Under the pieces are notes generated by a model. That model did no database searches, had not been told where the DNA came from, and worked only from the letters and a program-made list of their open reading frames with translations. Source: Tillus elongatus (Eukaryota > Arthropoda > Insecta > Coleoptera > Cleridae). From it: 64,000 nucleotides of DNA. A program made the position numbers and the translations under genes. Location: NCBI GenBank assembly GCA_964006375.1, contig OZ023267.1, forward strand, positions 32,731,266 to 32,795,265, read 5' to 3'. How positions within the stretch are numbered: the first letter of the stretch is position 1; every line of letters begins with the position of its first letter. Positions 13,741 through 28,667 of the stretch are shown in pieces.

Positions 13741-14174
13741 ATCTAACTGACGCGACTGTCTAGCGTGTTTGATTAGCTTGAGATTTTCTTTACCTACATG
13801 ATGACTATTATTCCAAATATGCTGAGAAATACATTATTTATCAGTAGTGCCATATCCCAGTTGCGCTAAATATTCTTTTAATCTAGTTTCATTAGTTCGT
13901 TTAGTTTGCCCAACATATTTAAGTTCACAATTCTTGCAACTTATTTCGTAGGTTCCCCACACGTCTGTGGTTTTATCTTTATGCCTTGTTATTAAATTTC
14001 TTCAAGTATTTTTTGTTGGAAATGATGGATGTACATTGATTTTCTTAAAAAAGCTATTAAAATCGCTCTTGATTCGCGGTTCAAATGGTAAACAGACAAC
14101 GGTTTATCTTTTCTGAAAGTCGTAGATTCTGCTAACATTTCCTTTGTTTTATGTTTATTGACTGATTTTTCCAC
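13741..14174 (-). pseudogene. Penelope-like element, GIY-YIG endonuclease fragment
   Basis: Minus strand. After an RT-to-endonuclease linker (NKHKTKEMLAESTTF) it encodes WGTYEISCKNCELKYVGQT, a GIY-YIG variant (GTY-YVG) with the Cys pairs common in PLEs, then LAQLGYGTTDK, a TAA stop (near 13,834), and [15 protein letters not shown]. It is close to the fragment at 27,714-28,022 and so belongs to PLE-B. The tail is lost at the (TA)n tract. There is also a frame change near 13,995. Confidence 0.85.
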
Positions 14175-14221
14175 TAAGCAGACAGAGTAACCATTATGTT
14201 TAGCTACATTTTGGTGAAGTT

Positions 14222-14337
14222 TCTTAGAAAAAATTCACTAATTAACAGATCCCGACTTTTGAATTTTGAAAAAATTCTAATGAGCGCGATCTAGGACCCC
14301 TAGAACCCAAATCCAGGGACATTTTAATATTTTACAT

Positions 14338-14340
<3 letters not shown>
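14222..14340 (+). repeat. Left arm of the (TA)n element
   Basis: 'aaaaaattcactaat', 'cagatcccgacttttgaattttg' and 'agcgcgatctaggacccctag' followed by TA from 14,341. The tract is then interrupted by the MITE at 14,427; no right arm follows the second TA tract. Confidence 0.75.
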
Positions 14341-16296
<1,956 letters not shown>

Positions 16297-16408
16297 CTTT
16301 ATTGTTTTAAATGGATCAGTATGCCAATACAAATAAGTCCTGCGAGTATTTTAACATAATTTTGTAAAAGGTTCTAAACCTGTATGATATCACAAGCAAA
16401 AAATTAAG

Positions 16409-16912
16409 GCATGTTAACCAGCACTCGAGTCCAAATAACCTAACCAAGTTGTAATTTAGTTATAATTAACCAAAATGTTGGCTTGATTGTGACAATCACT
16501 ACAAATTTGAGAATGAAGCTCCCAGTTAGCCTATTTTTGACTATTAAAATTACTCCAAAGTCAGTAACTTACAAGTAAATAATTTGGGGAAAATTTGGTT
16601 CAATTTTACCTAGAGATATACTTAAATATAATTTTGAGTTTCAATTCCACAATTGGTAATTCGTAGGTCGAAGTGTGTCCTAAATTGGACCGAAAACTGA
16701 CTACTAAGTCCAGATACCTAAAATACCTATTTTAGGGTAATTTATTGCCTAATAGTAACTTGCACTCCGTCTCTGTGGTATAGTAAATTGGATGCATTCT
16801 TTTAAAGTCCAGATTACATATATATTACCAATCTAACTGCAATACACCACAGGAAATATTTTGGGCACTCAGGTAACCTACAATGGCTTTCTGATTGGCC
16901 ATATAGTCATTA
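16409..16912 (+). repeat. Dispersed repeat, copy 1 of 2
   Basis: About 480 bp matches 62,277-62,745 in the same orientation, from 'ggcatgttaaccagcactcg' through 'attgtgacaatcactaca' and 'tgactattaaaatta' to 'ttttgggcact'. Non-coding, no obvious terminal repeats; family unknown to me. Confidence 0.75.
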
Positions 16913-18400
16913 TTTATTTTTATTTATTTATTTATTTGTTTGTGTAAATTATACAGTGCGCTAATACAATAAGTCAAAGACTTTTGCTGTACAGTAACGT
17001 CATTTAATATATAGTATTATATCCAAAATTGCTTGTCAGTAAGAATCCAAATTTCGTACTTCAAATTTTGACATACCAATTAAAATTTATTTTTGCTTCC
17101 AATTTTTTTTCATCTGATGCCTTAACCATTTCCTTCATTTACAACAAATCTTCATATCTTTATTCTACTTTTCCATTTACAATTCGTCCTAACATATCCA
17201 TATTTTTGCCAAAATAATCAATTTTATTTAAGACAAAAAATCAGAGTAAATTTAGGAGTTGAGTGTACTTTACGGGGGAGTGAATTAGGGTTTCTTTAAA
17301 GGGCGGTTACTCGCGGACAAGTGTGGTTGAACGGCCTGTGTGGGCGTGTGGTAAAGGAAGATACAGGGCTGGTTTTTATCGCCATTTACGCGGTGAGTAC
17401 GTTCCATGTTAATATTGTTTAAAGTGATTCTTTATTGAATGCTAGCTGTCTCGAGTACTGACATAATTTCCATATAAAATATGTTTAGATATTTTTGAGC
17501 CATGGGTTGTGAGATAGAATTAGCATAGATGATTGAGTCGTAGGGCACTAGAATATAATTAGAGTGAATTGGAATTATATTAAAATTTAGATGTTGGTTT
17601 TATGAGGGATTTTTAGTAGATGGGGGAAGATTGGTGAAATTTCATAACACGAAGGACGAGATAGGGCTTGAAGCCATAATAGTAGTTGGAAACTGAAAGG
17701 GGAGGAAGTTAAATAAATTTGAGTGCTAAAATTAGCTAAGAAGGATTTAAATATTACATATCATGAAATATTCTGCCGGGGGCGAAAAGAATTTAATTTT
17801 TCCGGAAAACAGTTCTGCATAAGATCTAGTTTTATTTTGGATTAGGAAAACCTCCCCTATAATGAGGATAAATTAACCTTAGAATTTGAGGTAATGGAGT
17901 AAAGAGTTTTAGTTTAATTTTAAATTAAAGAAACCGATGGATTAATGGCTTATTTAAAATTTATTTTGCCGTTACATTGTTTATCTGTATAAATTTTATT
18001 TTTGTATTAAAGTAATTTTAAAACTGGATGTTGGGTTTTATTCTTAGGATAAAAAACCCAAAACTAGAGTTTATTTTAACAGTTTATTACAAAATGATTG
18101 TGACATGTTTAATCACTAGGTATGCACTAAGGCCGAATATATAGTAAAATTTTGGGGGAATTGGTCCCAAATGCTCGGTTTTAGTGTTCCAAATAAATTC
18201 AGGCCAGACCTCCCTTGAAGGTCGTAAACTTAAGTATTGTTTTCAAGGTAACGAGGGGTAGTTAAGAATACAAGTTCTGCCGCTCGAGGGTTGTCAATTT
18301 TAAAATGTACGTAATTAAATAATTACTTAAATTTTAATAATAATAATAATAATAAGAGTTTACAGTCATTTTTAAATATATTTCCAATGTAAAAAAGGAA
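16913..18400. other. Unassigned; possible exon-like G-rich block at 17,260-17,400
   Basis: No convincing coding frame. The block around 17,265-17,395 is much richer in G than its surroundings and ends in 'gcggtgagtacg', a good splice-donor sequence, so a non-coding first exon is possible, but nothing else supports a gene. An (AAT) run sits at 18,338-18,355. Confidence 0.3.
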
Positions 18401-18439
18401 CAGAACAAGGCTATACTCCAGACTGAATTTATTTAGCAA

Positions 18440-18486
18440 AAGCCCTACGCGTTTCGGCCCATATATCTTGCCATCTGCAGGGGCTT
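18440..18486 (-). ncRNA. Hammerhead ribozyme-like motif, PLE-D family
   Basis: Minus strand: stem I AAGCCC/GGGCUU (six pairs), core CUGCAGA (18,480 to 18,474; the invariant A after CUG is replaced by C), stem II GGC...GCC after one extra U, GAAA, C-GC-G, cleavage triplet GUA. One core position is lost, so activity is doubtful, but the architecture is complete. Confidence 0.6.
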
Positions 18487-19330
18487 CCTGAAACATTATA
18501 AAAGGTGGTTATGTCAGAAACAAAGTGTCTGGTAGGTCGGCAAGTATCACACGATACAATCAGTTACAAAATTCTAAACAGTCTTACAAGCAAAGTCTAA
18601 ACAGAAACTAAAGTCAACGCTAACATGCTCTACAACAGTTACATTCATAAAATCAAAGCTAAAAGCTAAAAGTTGAGAAATTAAAAACATCAAAATGTCC
18701 AAAGCTTGGTCGAGGCACCTCCATGCAGCAAAAACAACAACGCCAAAGCAGTAAAATTGCAAAAAAACAGGTAGAAACCCGTGTAAATTAAGTTTAAAAG
18801 GGCATTGACACACCACAATCTAAGGTCGTTAAACAAATATATAAAGAAGCTGCCAAGGCAGGCTGCACAACCAGAGTAGAACTTTCAGAGAAAAACACTG
18901 AGTTAAACCTATGACCTTACAAAGAATAAAACCAAAATGGCCAAACATACTTACGTTCTATTTTTTATAACAGGAACTGAACTTTACAAGAAATCTATCA
19001 TAGTGGCTGTTTTCATCGACTGTCGCTTTTGTTTCCTTGCACTATATGGGTGAAGGCACAATTAGAAGGATTAAAACCTCAAATCACAGCAATGGACAAC
19101 GACGATACAAATAAAAATTTCGCATTTGAAATGGAGGACAGTTAAAAGCCGAATATCTGCAGTGAACGGGAAGGAAGCAAACACATGAACTACGATTTTC
19201 AGCTAAAAGTGACAAGTGACAGACAAGTTGAAATTGACATCTACCCGGCCGTGCCGAGCAGCACAGAACACGTAACATTTCCGGGCTCCTTGACTACACA
19301 TAATACTTAGGTTTTTCACTATAGATGGCA

Positions 19331-20360
19331 CTAGTTGAGTATATTTCTATAAATTGGTGGAAAGTTAATCTCACTGGTATTAGAAGCATTTAGAACAGTG
19401 TTGTTGGAGTTGTAGGTGTATCTGTAGATTTCCATCCCTTCAAGAACGAACTTATCAATTCCAAAAGTGGATGGGTGAAGGATTTTAACATTGTTTTCTT
19501 TATCAAAGACATGACCAGTCTCTCTGAGGTGGCAACCAAAAGCTCAAGTGACGTTATCAGCATTGTTTTTGCTCCTGAGATGTTCGGAAATTCTCGTGTT
19601 TAGGGCTCTCCCAGTTCTACCAATATACACAGTGTTGCAATCACGATCTCCACAGCTAAGGCAATAAACTCCTAACTTCTTCAAGAGGGGGATGTCGTCT
19701 TTATTGTGAACTAACATCTTGTTCAGGGTGTTCTTAGATTTGTAAGCGAATTTTACATTGTCTCTCTTCAATACTTTTTTGATGGCACTAGTAATGGGTC
19801 CACAATGTGTCAACGGAAAGTAGCAAGTGTTGTCAGCCTGAGATGCTGTGATGACTGAACTATCTTCTCTTAGAATTTGGAGACTTTTTTTCCTGATCAG
19901 TCTATCGACAAATGCTGATAGGATAATCATTATTAGTGGCTAATTGCTTGATAATATTTAACTCATTATCAAACTTTATCTGTGACATAGGTATTCTAAA
20001 AAGCCTGTCTATCAAAAACCTCATGGACGCCAGTTTATGAGAGATGTGATGACATGACCTGAATGGAATTAAGTGGTCTGTTTGGGTTGGTTTTCTGTAA
20101 ATTTCAAACTCAATGTTGTTGATGGATCTCGTCAATTTCAGGTCCAGAAAAGTAATAGAACCATTTTCTTCCAACTCCATAGCAAAGTTCATGTTGACAT
20201 GTAAGCTGTTTAGCCAAGTCAAGAAATGATGTAGTTGCTCTGTGGGACCCGACCAGACAACAAGTATGTCATCCACGTAACGTGTCCAGGACGAGATAAA
20301 GTCTTTAAACGGATTTTTAAATATTTGTATTAAAGAAAAGCAAATGGCTCGTAAACCTCC
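19331..20360 (-). pseudogene. PLE-D reverse transcriptase and GIY-YIG endonuclease
   Basis: Minus strand. Begins within the RT palm: RYVDDILVVWSG (YVDD catalytic pair intact), then ITFLDLKLTR and FEIYRKPTQTDHL, typical PLE RT blocks. A one-base frameshift near 19,915 joins to FVDRLIRKK and the endonuclease GVYCLSCGDRD...VYIGRTGRALNTRISEH. A TGA near 19,544 interrupts the frame, which then continues (HLRETGHVFDKEN, HPSTFGIDKFVLEG) to a stop at 19,331. PLEs use the GIY-YIG nuclease to nick the target and prime reverse transcription. Confidence 0.9.
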
Positions 20361-21439
20361 ACCGTTAGAAACGTCAAACCTAAGTCACCGGTTTATAGAT
20401 CGTACACCAGTCGACAGATATATTGTGTTGTAGTAACTCTGAGCAAAGACATGTATCACTCCTTGTTGATTAGAGTTGCCTTTGTCATTATTTGATGTCA
20501 TTCGCCTTGAGTATTTGTACTAAGTAAATAAACAAGTAAATAAATTTCCTTCAAAAATCGCTCATGTAATGCCCTTGCCAATTAATTTTTTTCTTAATAT
20601 TTAAAACTCTCTATATCACATAGCAACTGAAAGATATTCTATGCAAGTCAGCTAGTTCTCATGTAAATAGACAAACGACGTTATTACTGTACGTAACGGC
20701 ATTCAGCCAGTTGTTATTCTGCAATGGTTTACACTTTCGCAGTAGCAGCTTTAAAATACTTCCCCTTTGACTGAGAGCAATTTCTGCATCCAAAGTCTCT
20801 CTTTTAGTTCTCCACATCATAAATTTAAAATTCCACTCCTCTATTGGCACAAGTTGAGACTTGAGTGTATATCAGTGTGCAAATTGAGAAACGAACCGGA
20901 TGAAAGGAAATTTTTAGTACAAAAATCCATGAGGAGAAATAAGTATTATAAAAGTATTTCCTAGAAGCCTCTCCGTCTTTGAAGAACCACTTGATAGGTA
21001 TCAGGTATGCAGAGACTTGTGGCGTAATAACTTCTATCTCACTCTGTTGTGTGTGAACACTATGCTACAAAGGTAACGATTTTAATGTCTCGGCTTCACA
21101 GAGGTACAAAGCTTCTACGTTCAAGAAGAAATATTCCAGTAATGAAAGCAATTATTTATGCTGTGTGTGAGGAACCTGAGACTTTTGATGCCCTTAAAAA
21201 TGTGTTTTCCTACTAAGATTGAAAGGAAGTGAGCGTGAAATTCCGAATCACGTCGCTGCGGTTTTCGCAGATAATGTTATGTATGATTTTCTTTATCAAA
21301 ACATAACCGTTTTAGGGTTGTTTTGTTAACGTTCTTCACCAGTGATTCGGTTTGTATTTTCATAGGCTCATTTTCGTTCTGGCTAAGCAAGAGACGTAAC
21401 GTTTAATTTATTTAATTGATAATAAGTATCTTCGTTGCT
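20361..21439. other. No gene recognised
   Basis: The minus-strand frame at 20,659-20,850 (63 residues) matches no family I know and has no coding context. Nothing else seen. Confidence 0.4.
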
Positions 21440-21574
21440 TGTTAGGGAATTTCTGTTGAACAGATTCCCTACTGAGGATATGGCGCCTTTAAAATTTTGA
21501 AAATAATGTCTTCAAATGAGCGGGAACTAGGTCCCCTAGAATACATATCCAGGGCGAGTTTCAATTTAAATATG

Positions 21575-21635
<61 letters not shown>
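21440..21635 (+). repeat. Left arm of the (TA)n element plus TA tract
   Basis: Diverged left arm ('ttcaaatgagcgggaactaggtcccctagaa', 'gagtttcaattt') followed by (TA)n at 21,577-21,635. The right arm is absent; PLE-E sequence follows. Confidence 0.7.
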
Positions 21636-21637
<2 letters not shown>

Positions 21638-21689
21638 TTATATAAGCAGACTGATAGGAAATCAGATCGTTATTGTTAGTTTTTAAAAC

Positions 21690-22654
<965 letters not shown>

Positions 22655-22930
22655 GGTGAATCAGACGTACCAGTCGTTTATTAGCCTACTGGATGCTTAC
22701 GGTAAAAAATATGATATGTTTGTATACCCAAATCGGGTACGCTATATCGATTGGTGATGGCGTCAACTTCCGGAACAAACCGAAAATGGGTCGTTCTAAC
22801 CCAAATATTGGATTTTTAAATGGAACATGGTATTTTTTATTACAGATTTAGGTTACGTGTAAAAAAAATAAGAAACTTTCATCCGAACCACTTTCCCGAT
22901 AGATGTCACCACTAACCTTTAAAATTAATT

Positions 22931-23380
22931 TTAAGTGCTCTTGACACAAATCAGACCCAACGACAAGAACATGGCTGTTGTGTGTGTGTGGGGGGAATGG
23001 ATGGTAGAAAATGTAAGCGTTCGTAAATGTTCAAAGTGTCTGCCACCTTGATTCACACATTCCTGGATTCGTCTGTGAACGCTGTCGGTAGTTCGCAAGA
23101 TCTCTACGTCGCTCAACGACTGGCAGGCTCCCTGGATTCGCATCTTTATATCATCTTCTGTTGTCAGTTGATGTGCGTGATCAATATCCAACGGTGTATA
23201 CAGGTTATCAATCACATTACGTGCTTCCAGCAAAAATTACTTAGACAACCATCCTGCTGCATCCACATCGACTTTTGTGTATTGAGCGAGACGTTTACCA
23301 GATGTTGACAGGGACTTTGTTGCCGAAGGCAGCGTACACACGGCCAGTTAGGTCTGGTCAACCATTGGGTCTTTCTGTCC
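22931..23380 (-). pseudogene. Mariner-like transposase C-terminal fragment
   Basis: Minus strand: a QQDG-like block out of frame near 23,262, then VIDNLY, a deletion, and the tail QLTTEDDIKMRIQGACQSLS, TTDSVHRRIQECVNQGGRHF. It lacks the third catalytic block (SPDLTPLD), which remains in the plus-strand copy. Confidence 0.75.
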
Positions 23381-23800
23381 TCAATTTTGCATTTTTAAAT
23401 GGAACATGGTATTTTGTATTACAGATTTAGGTTACAGGAAGAAAATAAGAAACTTTTATCTGAACCGGTTTCGCGATGCATGTCACCGTTAACGTTAAAA
23501 ATAAAATTTAACTGCTCTTAACACAAACCAGATCCAACGACCAGAACATGGCTGATATGTGTGGGGCGACTGGATGGCAGAAAATGTAAGCGTTTATAAA
23601 TGTTTAAAGTGTCTGCTACCTTAATTCCCAAATTAATAGTTTTCAAAAAACGAAAACAAGTATCTACCAAACAAATATCATGTGTAAGCATGGAAATCGC
23701 AGCAATGGACATTGCTGTCAAACATTATCAGTCATCTAGTTACTGCTTCGTGAAATCAGTTAAGTGTCATTTTTGGCAAGGCATATATGCTTTCCAACGA

Positions 23801-25010
23801 CGAAGGTTTCGATATGCTCATGCTGTTAGGCGAATGTCTTCAAAATTACAGACAAGCCGAACGAATGTATGCAGGGAGATACCCTGACCGCGTTCCTAAA
23901 TCTCACAACTTTTTTAGGTGCCTGTAGATTCTAATCCCTACATCTGGTCAAATTCAACTCCTACATAATAAGAATCAGCAGATTAGGCAGCCGGTAAGAT
24001 ACGAAATGGCACCTGACATTTTGGCTGCTGTTGCTATGAACCCCATGTTTCAACCAGGAGGATCGCAGTTGATTCCGGTGTGAGTTAAATGTCAATACGC
24101 AGAATTTTAAAAGATAATTATTATCATCCCTATCACGTTAACCTGCAACGGGCACTTGAACCGAGGGATTACCAAAAACGTACCCATTTTTGCTAATGGC
24201 TATTAACCAAAGAATTTGAGTTCCATCGATCGATTCTCTAGGTCGATGAGGCTACATTCAAAAGCAACAGGGAGGTCAAGATTCACAATGCCCATTACTG
24301 GTCTCAAGAAAATCCTCACTGGCTGCGAGAAGTGGACAACCAGCATTTGTGGAGCTTCAGCACCATGTTGTGGCCTCATCGCATGCCAGATCATCGGGCC
24401 CTACTTTTTCGATGGCCGTATGTACACTACCTTTTTAGACAAAGTTCCCTGTCAACATCGAAAGACGTCTCACTCAATAAACGAAAGTCGATGTGGATCC
24501 AGCAGGATGGTTTTCTAAGTCATTTTTTTCGCTGGAAACACGTAATCTCATTGATAACCTGTACCCTCGACGGTGGAGCGTAAGAGGAGGGCCTGTAGCG
24601 TGGCCACCTTGATCCCCTGACTTAACACCCTTGGATTTTTTTCTTTGGTGCCTGGTAAAAGATAGTGTTTACGGACATCAACCCACAATAAAAGAGTATA
24701 TGAAGATGCAAATCCTGGAAGCTTGCCAGTCATTGAGCGGCGTAGAAATCTTGCGAATTACCGACAGCGTTCCAGCACGTATCAAGGAATTTGTGAATCA
24801 AGGTGGTAGATACTTTAAAGATTTACGGACGCCTGCATTTTCTGCCATTAACACACAACAAAAGATGATATGAAGATGCGAATCCTGGAAGCCTGCCAGT
24901 CGTTGAGCGGCGTAGAAATCTTGCGAACTACCGACAGCGTACGAGGACGTATCAAAGAATATATGAATCAAGGTGGCAGACACTTTGAACATTTTGGAAC
25001 GCTTGCATTT
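23801..25010 (+). pseudogene. Mariner-like transposase pseudogene with duplicated tail
   Basis: Plus strand, frames shifting: MLMLLGECLQNYRQAERMY (N-terminal HTH region), a diverged block near 23,990-24,110, VDEATFKSN (first Asp), HYWSQENPHW, IGPYFFDGRM, IQQDG (second Asp, near 24,498), then PLTPLDFF-like third block after frameshift (24,615-24,650) and tail EACQSLSGVEILR. The last about 170 bp are tandemly duplicated (24,690-24,865 and 24,866-25,010). Many stops; dead. Confidence 0.8.
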
Positions 25011-25024
25011 TCTGCCATCTATAA

Positions 25025-25055
<31 letters not shown>

Positions 25056-25235
25056 ACAACAGCCAGGTCCTTGTCGTTGGATCTGATTTGTGTTAAGAGC
25101 ACTTAAAATTAGTTTTCAAGGTTAGTGGTGACATCTATCGGGAAAGTGGTTCGGGTGAAGGTTTTCTATTTTTTTACATGCAACATCACCAATCGATAGG
25201 GCGTACCCGATGTGGGTCTACAAACATATTTTTTG

Positions 25236-26040
25236 AGTGCGTGTATATGTGTTATCTAAGGACTAAGAAAAGTAAAAGAATGTCATTATTGATGGTTTTC
25301 TAAATTCAAGTGTCTGATGTATATGGCTAGGCTGTAGAAAATGTTAGGTTAGGAAACTGACGTATGAATTTGTGTCCACAAAACTTTTGCGATTTTCGAT
25401 GCTTTGACCGTAATTTTGAATTTTTATAATGTTGTTGACGTTCGCTTTTAACCGTTTTATTGCGTTCTGTTATCAGTATTGCTTCCACCTAAGATTGGTA
25501 AGGTTTTGTGAATCTTTCGCTGAGATATATTTTGCAGCATCTTTCTGCACTGTTCTCCTCTCTTCTTCAGTATGCTTTGAGATACTTTGATTAGTCGCCC
25601 TATTATAATTCCTAAACTTAATACGTTATTAAGAATGTCTTGTAATCTTTTCAACATATCAGTCAACAGTACTCCATGAAAACAGTGTCTAGCGATACCG
25701 AAATATGATATGGTGTGTTAATTTAAGATACCGAAATATATGGAGTTTTATTCCAAAGTTACTTTTTGTAAGTTTTAAGCCTAAAGGTTTTGGTCGTAAT
25801 TGTCCTTAAAATTAATAATAATAATAGCACTCTAGTATGTAACTCATTATACAGCTTAAGCTAAGTGTCCGCCACTGTTAACTTTGTTAATAATAGAGCT
25901 ATAAAGTCGTTCAAATTACCAAATTACTGGAATTTCTTGCGCCGATTACAATGGTGAAAACAGAAAAACAATTTGAGGTTGCCTTTTTGACATATTTAAA
26001 AAATACTTTAAAAAAAAACGTCTAATGCACTATTTTTTTT
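25236..26040. other. No gene recognised
   Basis: AT-rich sequence without repeat partner in this window. Confidence 0.4.
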
Positions 26041-26150
26041 TCTCAGGGCTCGTCCGCGGCCTTGCCGCCCCGATAGCACTGCAACCTTACCCTTAAGTGA
26101 AAAACAAAGCAGTCAAAGCGGTTTCCTTCCGCGGTACCTCGATGTTTATT
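26041..26150 (-). mobile_element. LINE 3' end fragment
   Basis: The complement reads 'gtgctatcggggcggcaaggccgcgg' then 'agccctgag' and an A-rich tail, matching the 3' end of the non-LTR element at 45,780-45,838. Only the 3' untranslated region is present, as expected for a 5'-truncated LINE insertion. Confidence 0.75.
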
Positions 26151-26161
26151 AAGCAATAATA

Positions 26162-26162
<1 letters not shown>

Positions 26163-26231
<69 letters not shown>
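26163..26231. repeat. (TA)n microsatellite
   Basis: TA tract bordered by inverted 'aataatagca / tgctattatg'. Confidence 0.95.
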
Positions 26232-26233
<2 letters not shown>

Positions 26234-26974
26234 TATTATGAATGTTTTTTTTAATGTATTCACGAAAAAGATCTTTCCTAAGTAACATAAGTAATATTTG
26301 TTACTTTATTTTGTATTCTCTGTTCATTTTCTTTGTTTTTTTTTATCTGAATATGATTCAACAAATATACCGGCTAGTACCAGGGGGCACAAGACCACGC
26401 CAAACCGCCCTCTCCCCTGATATTCCCTTAACAATACAGTTGACAATACAATAAGTTTGTTAAAATGACAATTTGACAAAGTTAGAGTTAGCATCAGAAC
26501 ATTAAATGGTTCAGGGGCCCGTGCTGTCAATATTTATGTCCAAAGCTTCTCGCCTGGCAAAGCGAAGTAGCCAATACTTACTTCCCCCACCGGGACACGT
26601 GTGAAATGAGTTCGTCACTCTAGCGAGAAATATGTACGGTAGTATGCGCGATAAACCAGTGGGCCAGTTAATCCGTATCGCACTACCTTTATCTGGCCGC
26701 GGTGCACATTTTAAGTTTGTACCTACTTCTATCACAGTTAGATTGTCGCTAACCTTTGGTGCGTTTGGCCATTTCACTTTAATAACGTGTGGTATATAAT
26801 CTATTTCAGAATGAATTCTTCAATGTCCTTTGTTTCAGAAAATAGACCTTTAAATTTTGAGGATAAAATAGCTATAAAAAGAGTTGGCAGGCCTATCCCA
26901 GCATTGAATATTGAAAAACCTACTACAGAAAAAGTGAGGCAACGTTATAGATAATTTAATATAAATAAGTAAAA
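26232..26974. other. Unassigned, with a less AT-rich minus-strand frame
   Basis: The segment 26,380-26,780 is richer in G+C than its neighbours, and its minus strand has an open frame (26,511-26,777) containing VSDNLTVIEVGTNLKCAPRPD. I do not recognise it; a retroelement fragment is likely. Confidence 0.3.
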
Positions 26975-27060
26975 CCAATCATAAGTACACTTGGAGAAAC
27001 CCAAATCACCACAACACTTATTTCAGAGACCTTACGATCCTTTGGTTGACAAAGTCAACA

Positions 27061-27067
27061 TCTTCAG
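27061..27067 (-). ncRNA. Left-arm hammerhead relic, core only
   Basis: CUGAAGA core is present, but the GAAA of the second conserved box reads CAAA, so this arm's ribozyme should be inactive; compare the right arm at 28,329. Confidence 0.5.
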
Positions 27068-27713
27068 AGGAAGATAAATTCTAAACTAAACAACTAGCTA
27101 CCATGTATTATATCGCGTCAAGGTAAAACAAACTAGTCCGAAGTAAAATTGACGTCCAAGGAACGATCGTTTGTTTATTGTGTGGTGAAAACTACGAGCT
27201 CGAAGACCTGCTTTCATCTTCTGGTCGATATATTTATGAGCCCTTATCTAATATACGGATAATACGTTTAAGGTAACCGAGTTATTTAAGGAATCTGCAC
27301 GTTCCCTTTCGATATAGAAATTTACTATGTGCATATTGGATCAAGCCGACAAACATTTGGCTAGATAAACAACATCAACTCCGCTCATCTTTTTTAAATA
27401 GAAAACTAATACCGGGTGTTTGGCTCAACATGTTAACACTCTAACAAAAGATGAATAATTCAACTAAAATACTACATAAAAACTATATTTATATTGATGT
27501 TAATTCTTCGTGATAGTATTTATATTGACTTCATAGATACAAACAGAACGAACAGATCTTTAATTCGAGACAAACGTATAGATTAGTATATGTATAAACC
27601 GGCCGAGTTATTGACATTAATTTATTATTCTACCAGACAAATTCGGAGTGTTTAAGCGGTCAAATACAAAGTGAAAACAAAGGGCTAGAAATTAAAGTTG
27701 CCCCACGATTCAA

Positions 27714-28022
27714 TCAAGTTTTGTTCCTAATAGACCTTAATATAAAAATACTTTCTAATGAATCAAGCATAGTTTGATGTCTAACGTTTTTGCCAAGTTT
27801 CAAATTTTCTTTGTCAATGTGGTGATTATTATCGCATATATGTTGTGCCACACATGATTTTTCCACCGTACCATATCGTAACTGAGCGAGATGTTCACGA
27901 AATCTCGTGTCTATGTTTCTCCTAGTTTGACCAACGTATTTAAGATTGCAATCTTTGCAACTAGTCTCATAAATACCGGACATTTCAGTGACTTTGTCTT
28001 TGTCTTTCGTATTACCCAACAA
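27714..28022 (-). pseudogene. PLE-B GIY-YIG endonuclease domain
   Basis: Minus strand, 102 codons open. GIYETSCKDCNLKYVGQTRR carries the GIY...YVG motif with CxxC spacing, followed by the catalytic Arg region (IDTRFREHL) and VAQHICDNNHHIDKENLKL. The RT part upstream is missing, so it is a fragment although the frame is intact. Closely related to 13,741-14,174. Confidence 0.88.
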
Positions 28023-28328
28023 TTTTTTTAAATTACTTTTCGTCGAATTTAAAAAATTTGTTTTTACAGTAAATAGTAAATTTCTATATCGAATGGGAAC
28101 GCCCAGATTCCTTAAATAACTCGGTTCCTTTAAACCTATTATCCGTATATTAGATAAGGGCTCATAAATATGTCAACCAGAAGATGAAAGCAGGTCTTCG
28201 ACGTCGTAGTTTTCACCACACAATAAACAAACGATCGTTCTTTGGACGACAATTTTACTTCGGACTAGTTCGTTTTACCTTGACGCGATATAAATATATG
28301 GTAGCTAGTTGTTTAGTTTAGAATTTAT

Positions 28329-28376
28329 CTTCCTCTGAAGATGTTGATTTTATCAACGAAACGATCGTAAGGTCTC
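28329..28376 (+). ncRNA. Hammerhead ribozyme-like motif in PLE-B right arm
   Basis: CCU, CUGAAGA (28,335-28,341; CUGANGA consensus), one extra U, stem II GUUGAU-UUU-AUCAAC (six pairs), GAAA (28,358-28,361), C-GAUC-G, UA, then AGG pairing with CCU. Predicted cleavage after 28,369. The best preserved PLE-B copy apart from the extra nucleotide. Confidence 0.65.
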
Positions 28377-28450
28377 TGAAATAAGTGTTGTGGTGATTTG
28401 GGTTTCTCCAAGTGTACTTATTAGTGCTCATCACAGGTTCCAGTTTTCAC

Positions 28451-28571
28451 ATAGTGAAAAGCAATCAGAAAAAGTAAATGACCTTGAACTTGACTGAGTA
28501 CAGATTTAACCCAATTTTCTTTTTGAGTTGTACCCCGCAATTTTTTATATCACAAACCGTCACTACTTTAC

Positions 28572-28667
<96 letters not shown>

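Larger units (their letters stand above)
18400..20360 (-). mobile_element. Penelope-like element PLE-D, 5' truncated
   Basis: Reverse transcriptase plus GIY-YIG coding sequence at 19,331-20,360 is followed downstream on the same strand by about 850 bp non-coding sequence and a hammerhead-like motif at 18,440-18,486, the order expected for a PLE with a 3' terminal repeat. The RT N-terminal half is missing. Confidence 0.75.
26975..28450. mobile_element. Penelope-like element PLE-B flanked by inverted terminal repeats
   Basis: Left arm 26,983-27,330 and right arm 28,075-28,440 are inverted copies of the same about 360-bp repeat ('taagtacacttggagaaacccaaatcacc', 'aaacgatcgtaaggtctctgaaataag', 'gtaaatttctatatcga'). 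Between them lies a minus-strand GIY-YIG fragment. Inverted rather than direct terminal repeats are known in Penelope elements. Confidence 0.8.

Noticed and set aside
18574..19278. Minus-strand frames of 80 and 64 residues between the PLE-D gene and its ribozyme motif
   Set aside because: They lie in the 3' non-coding region of the element and show no domain.
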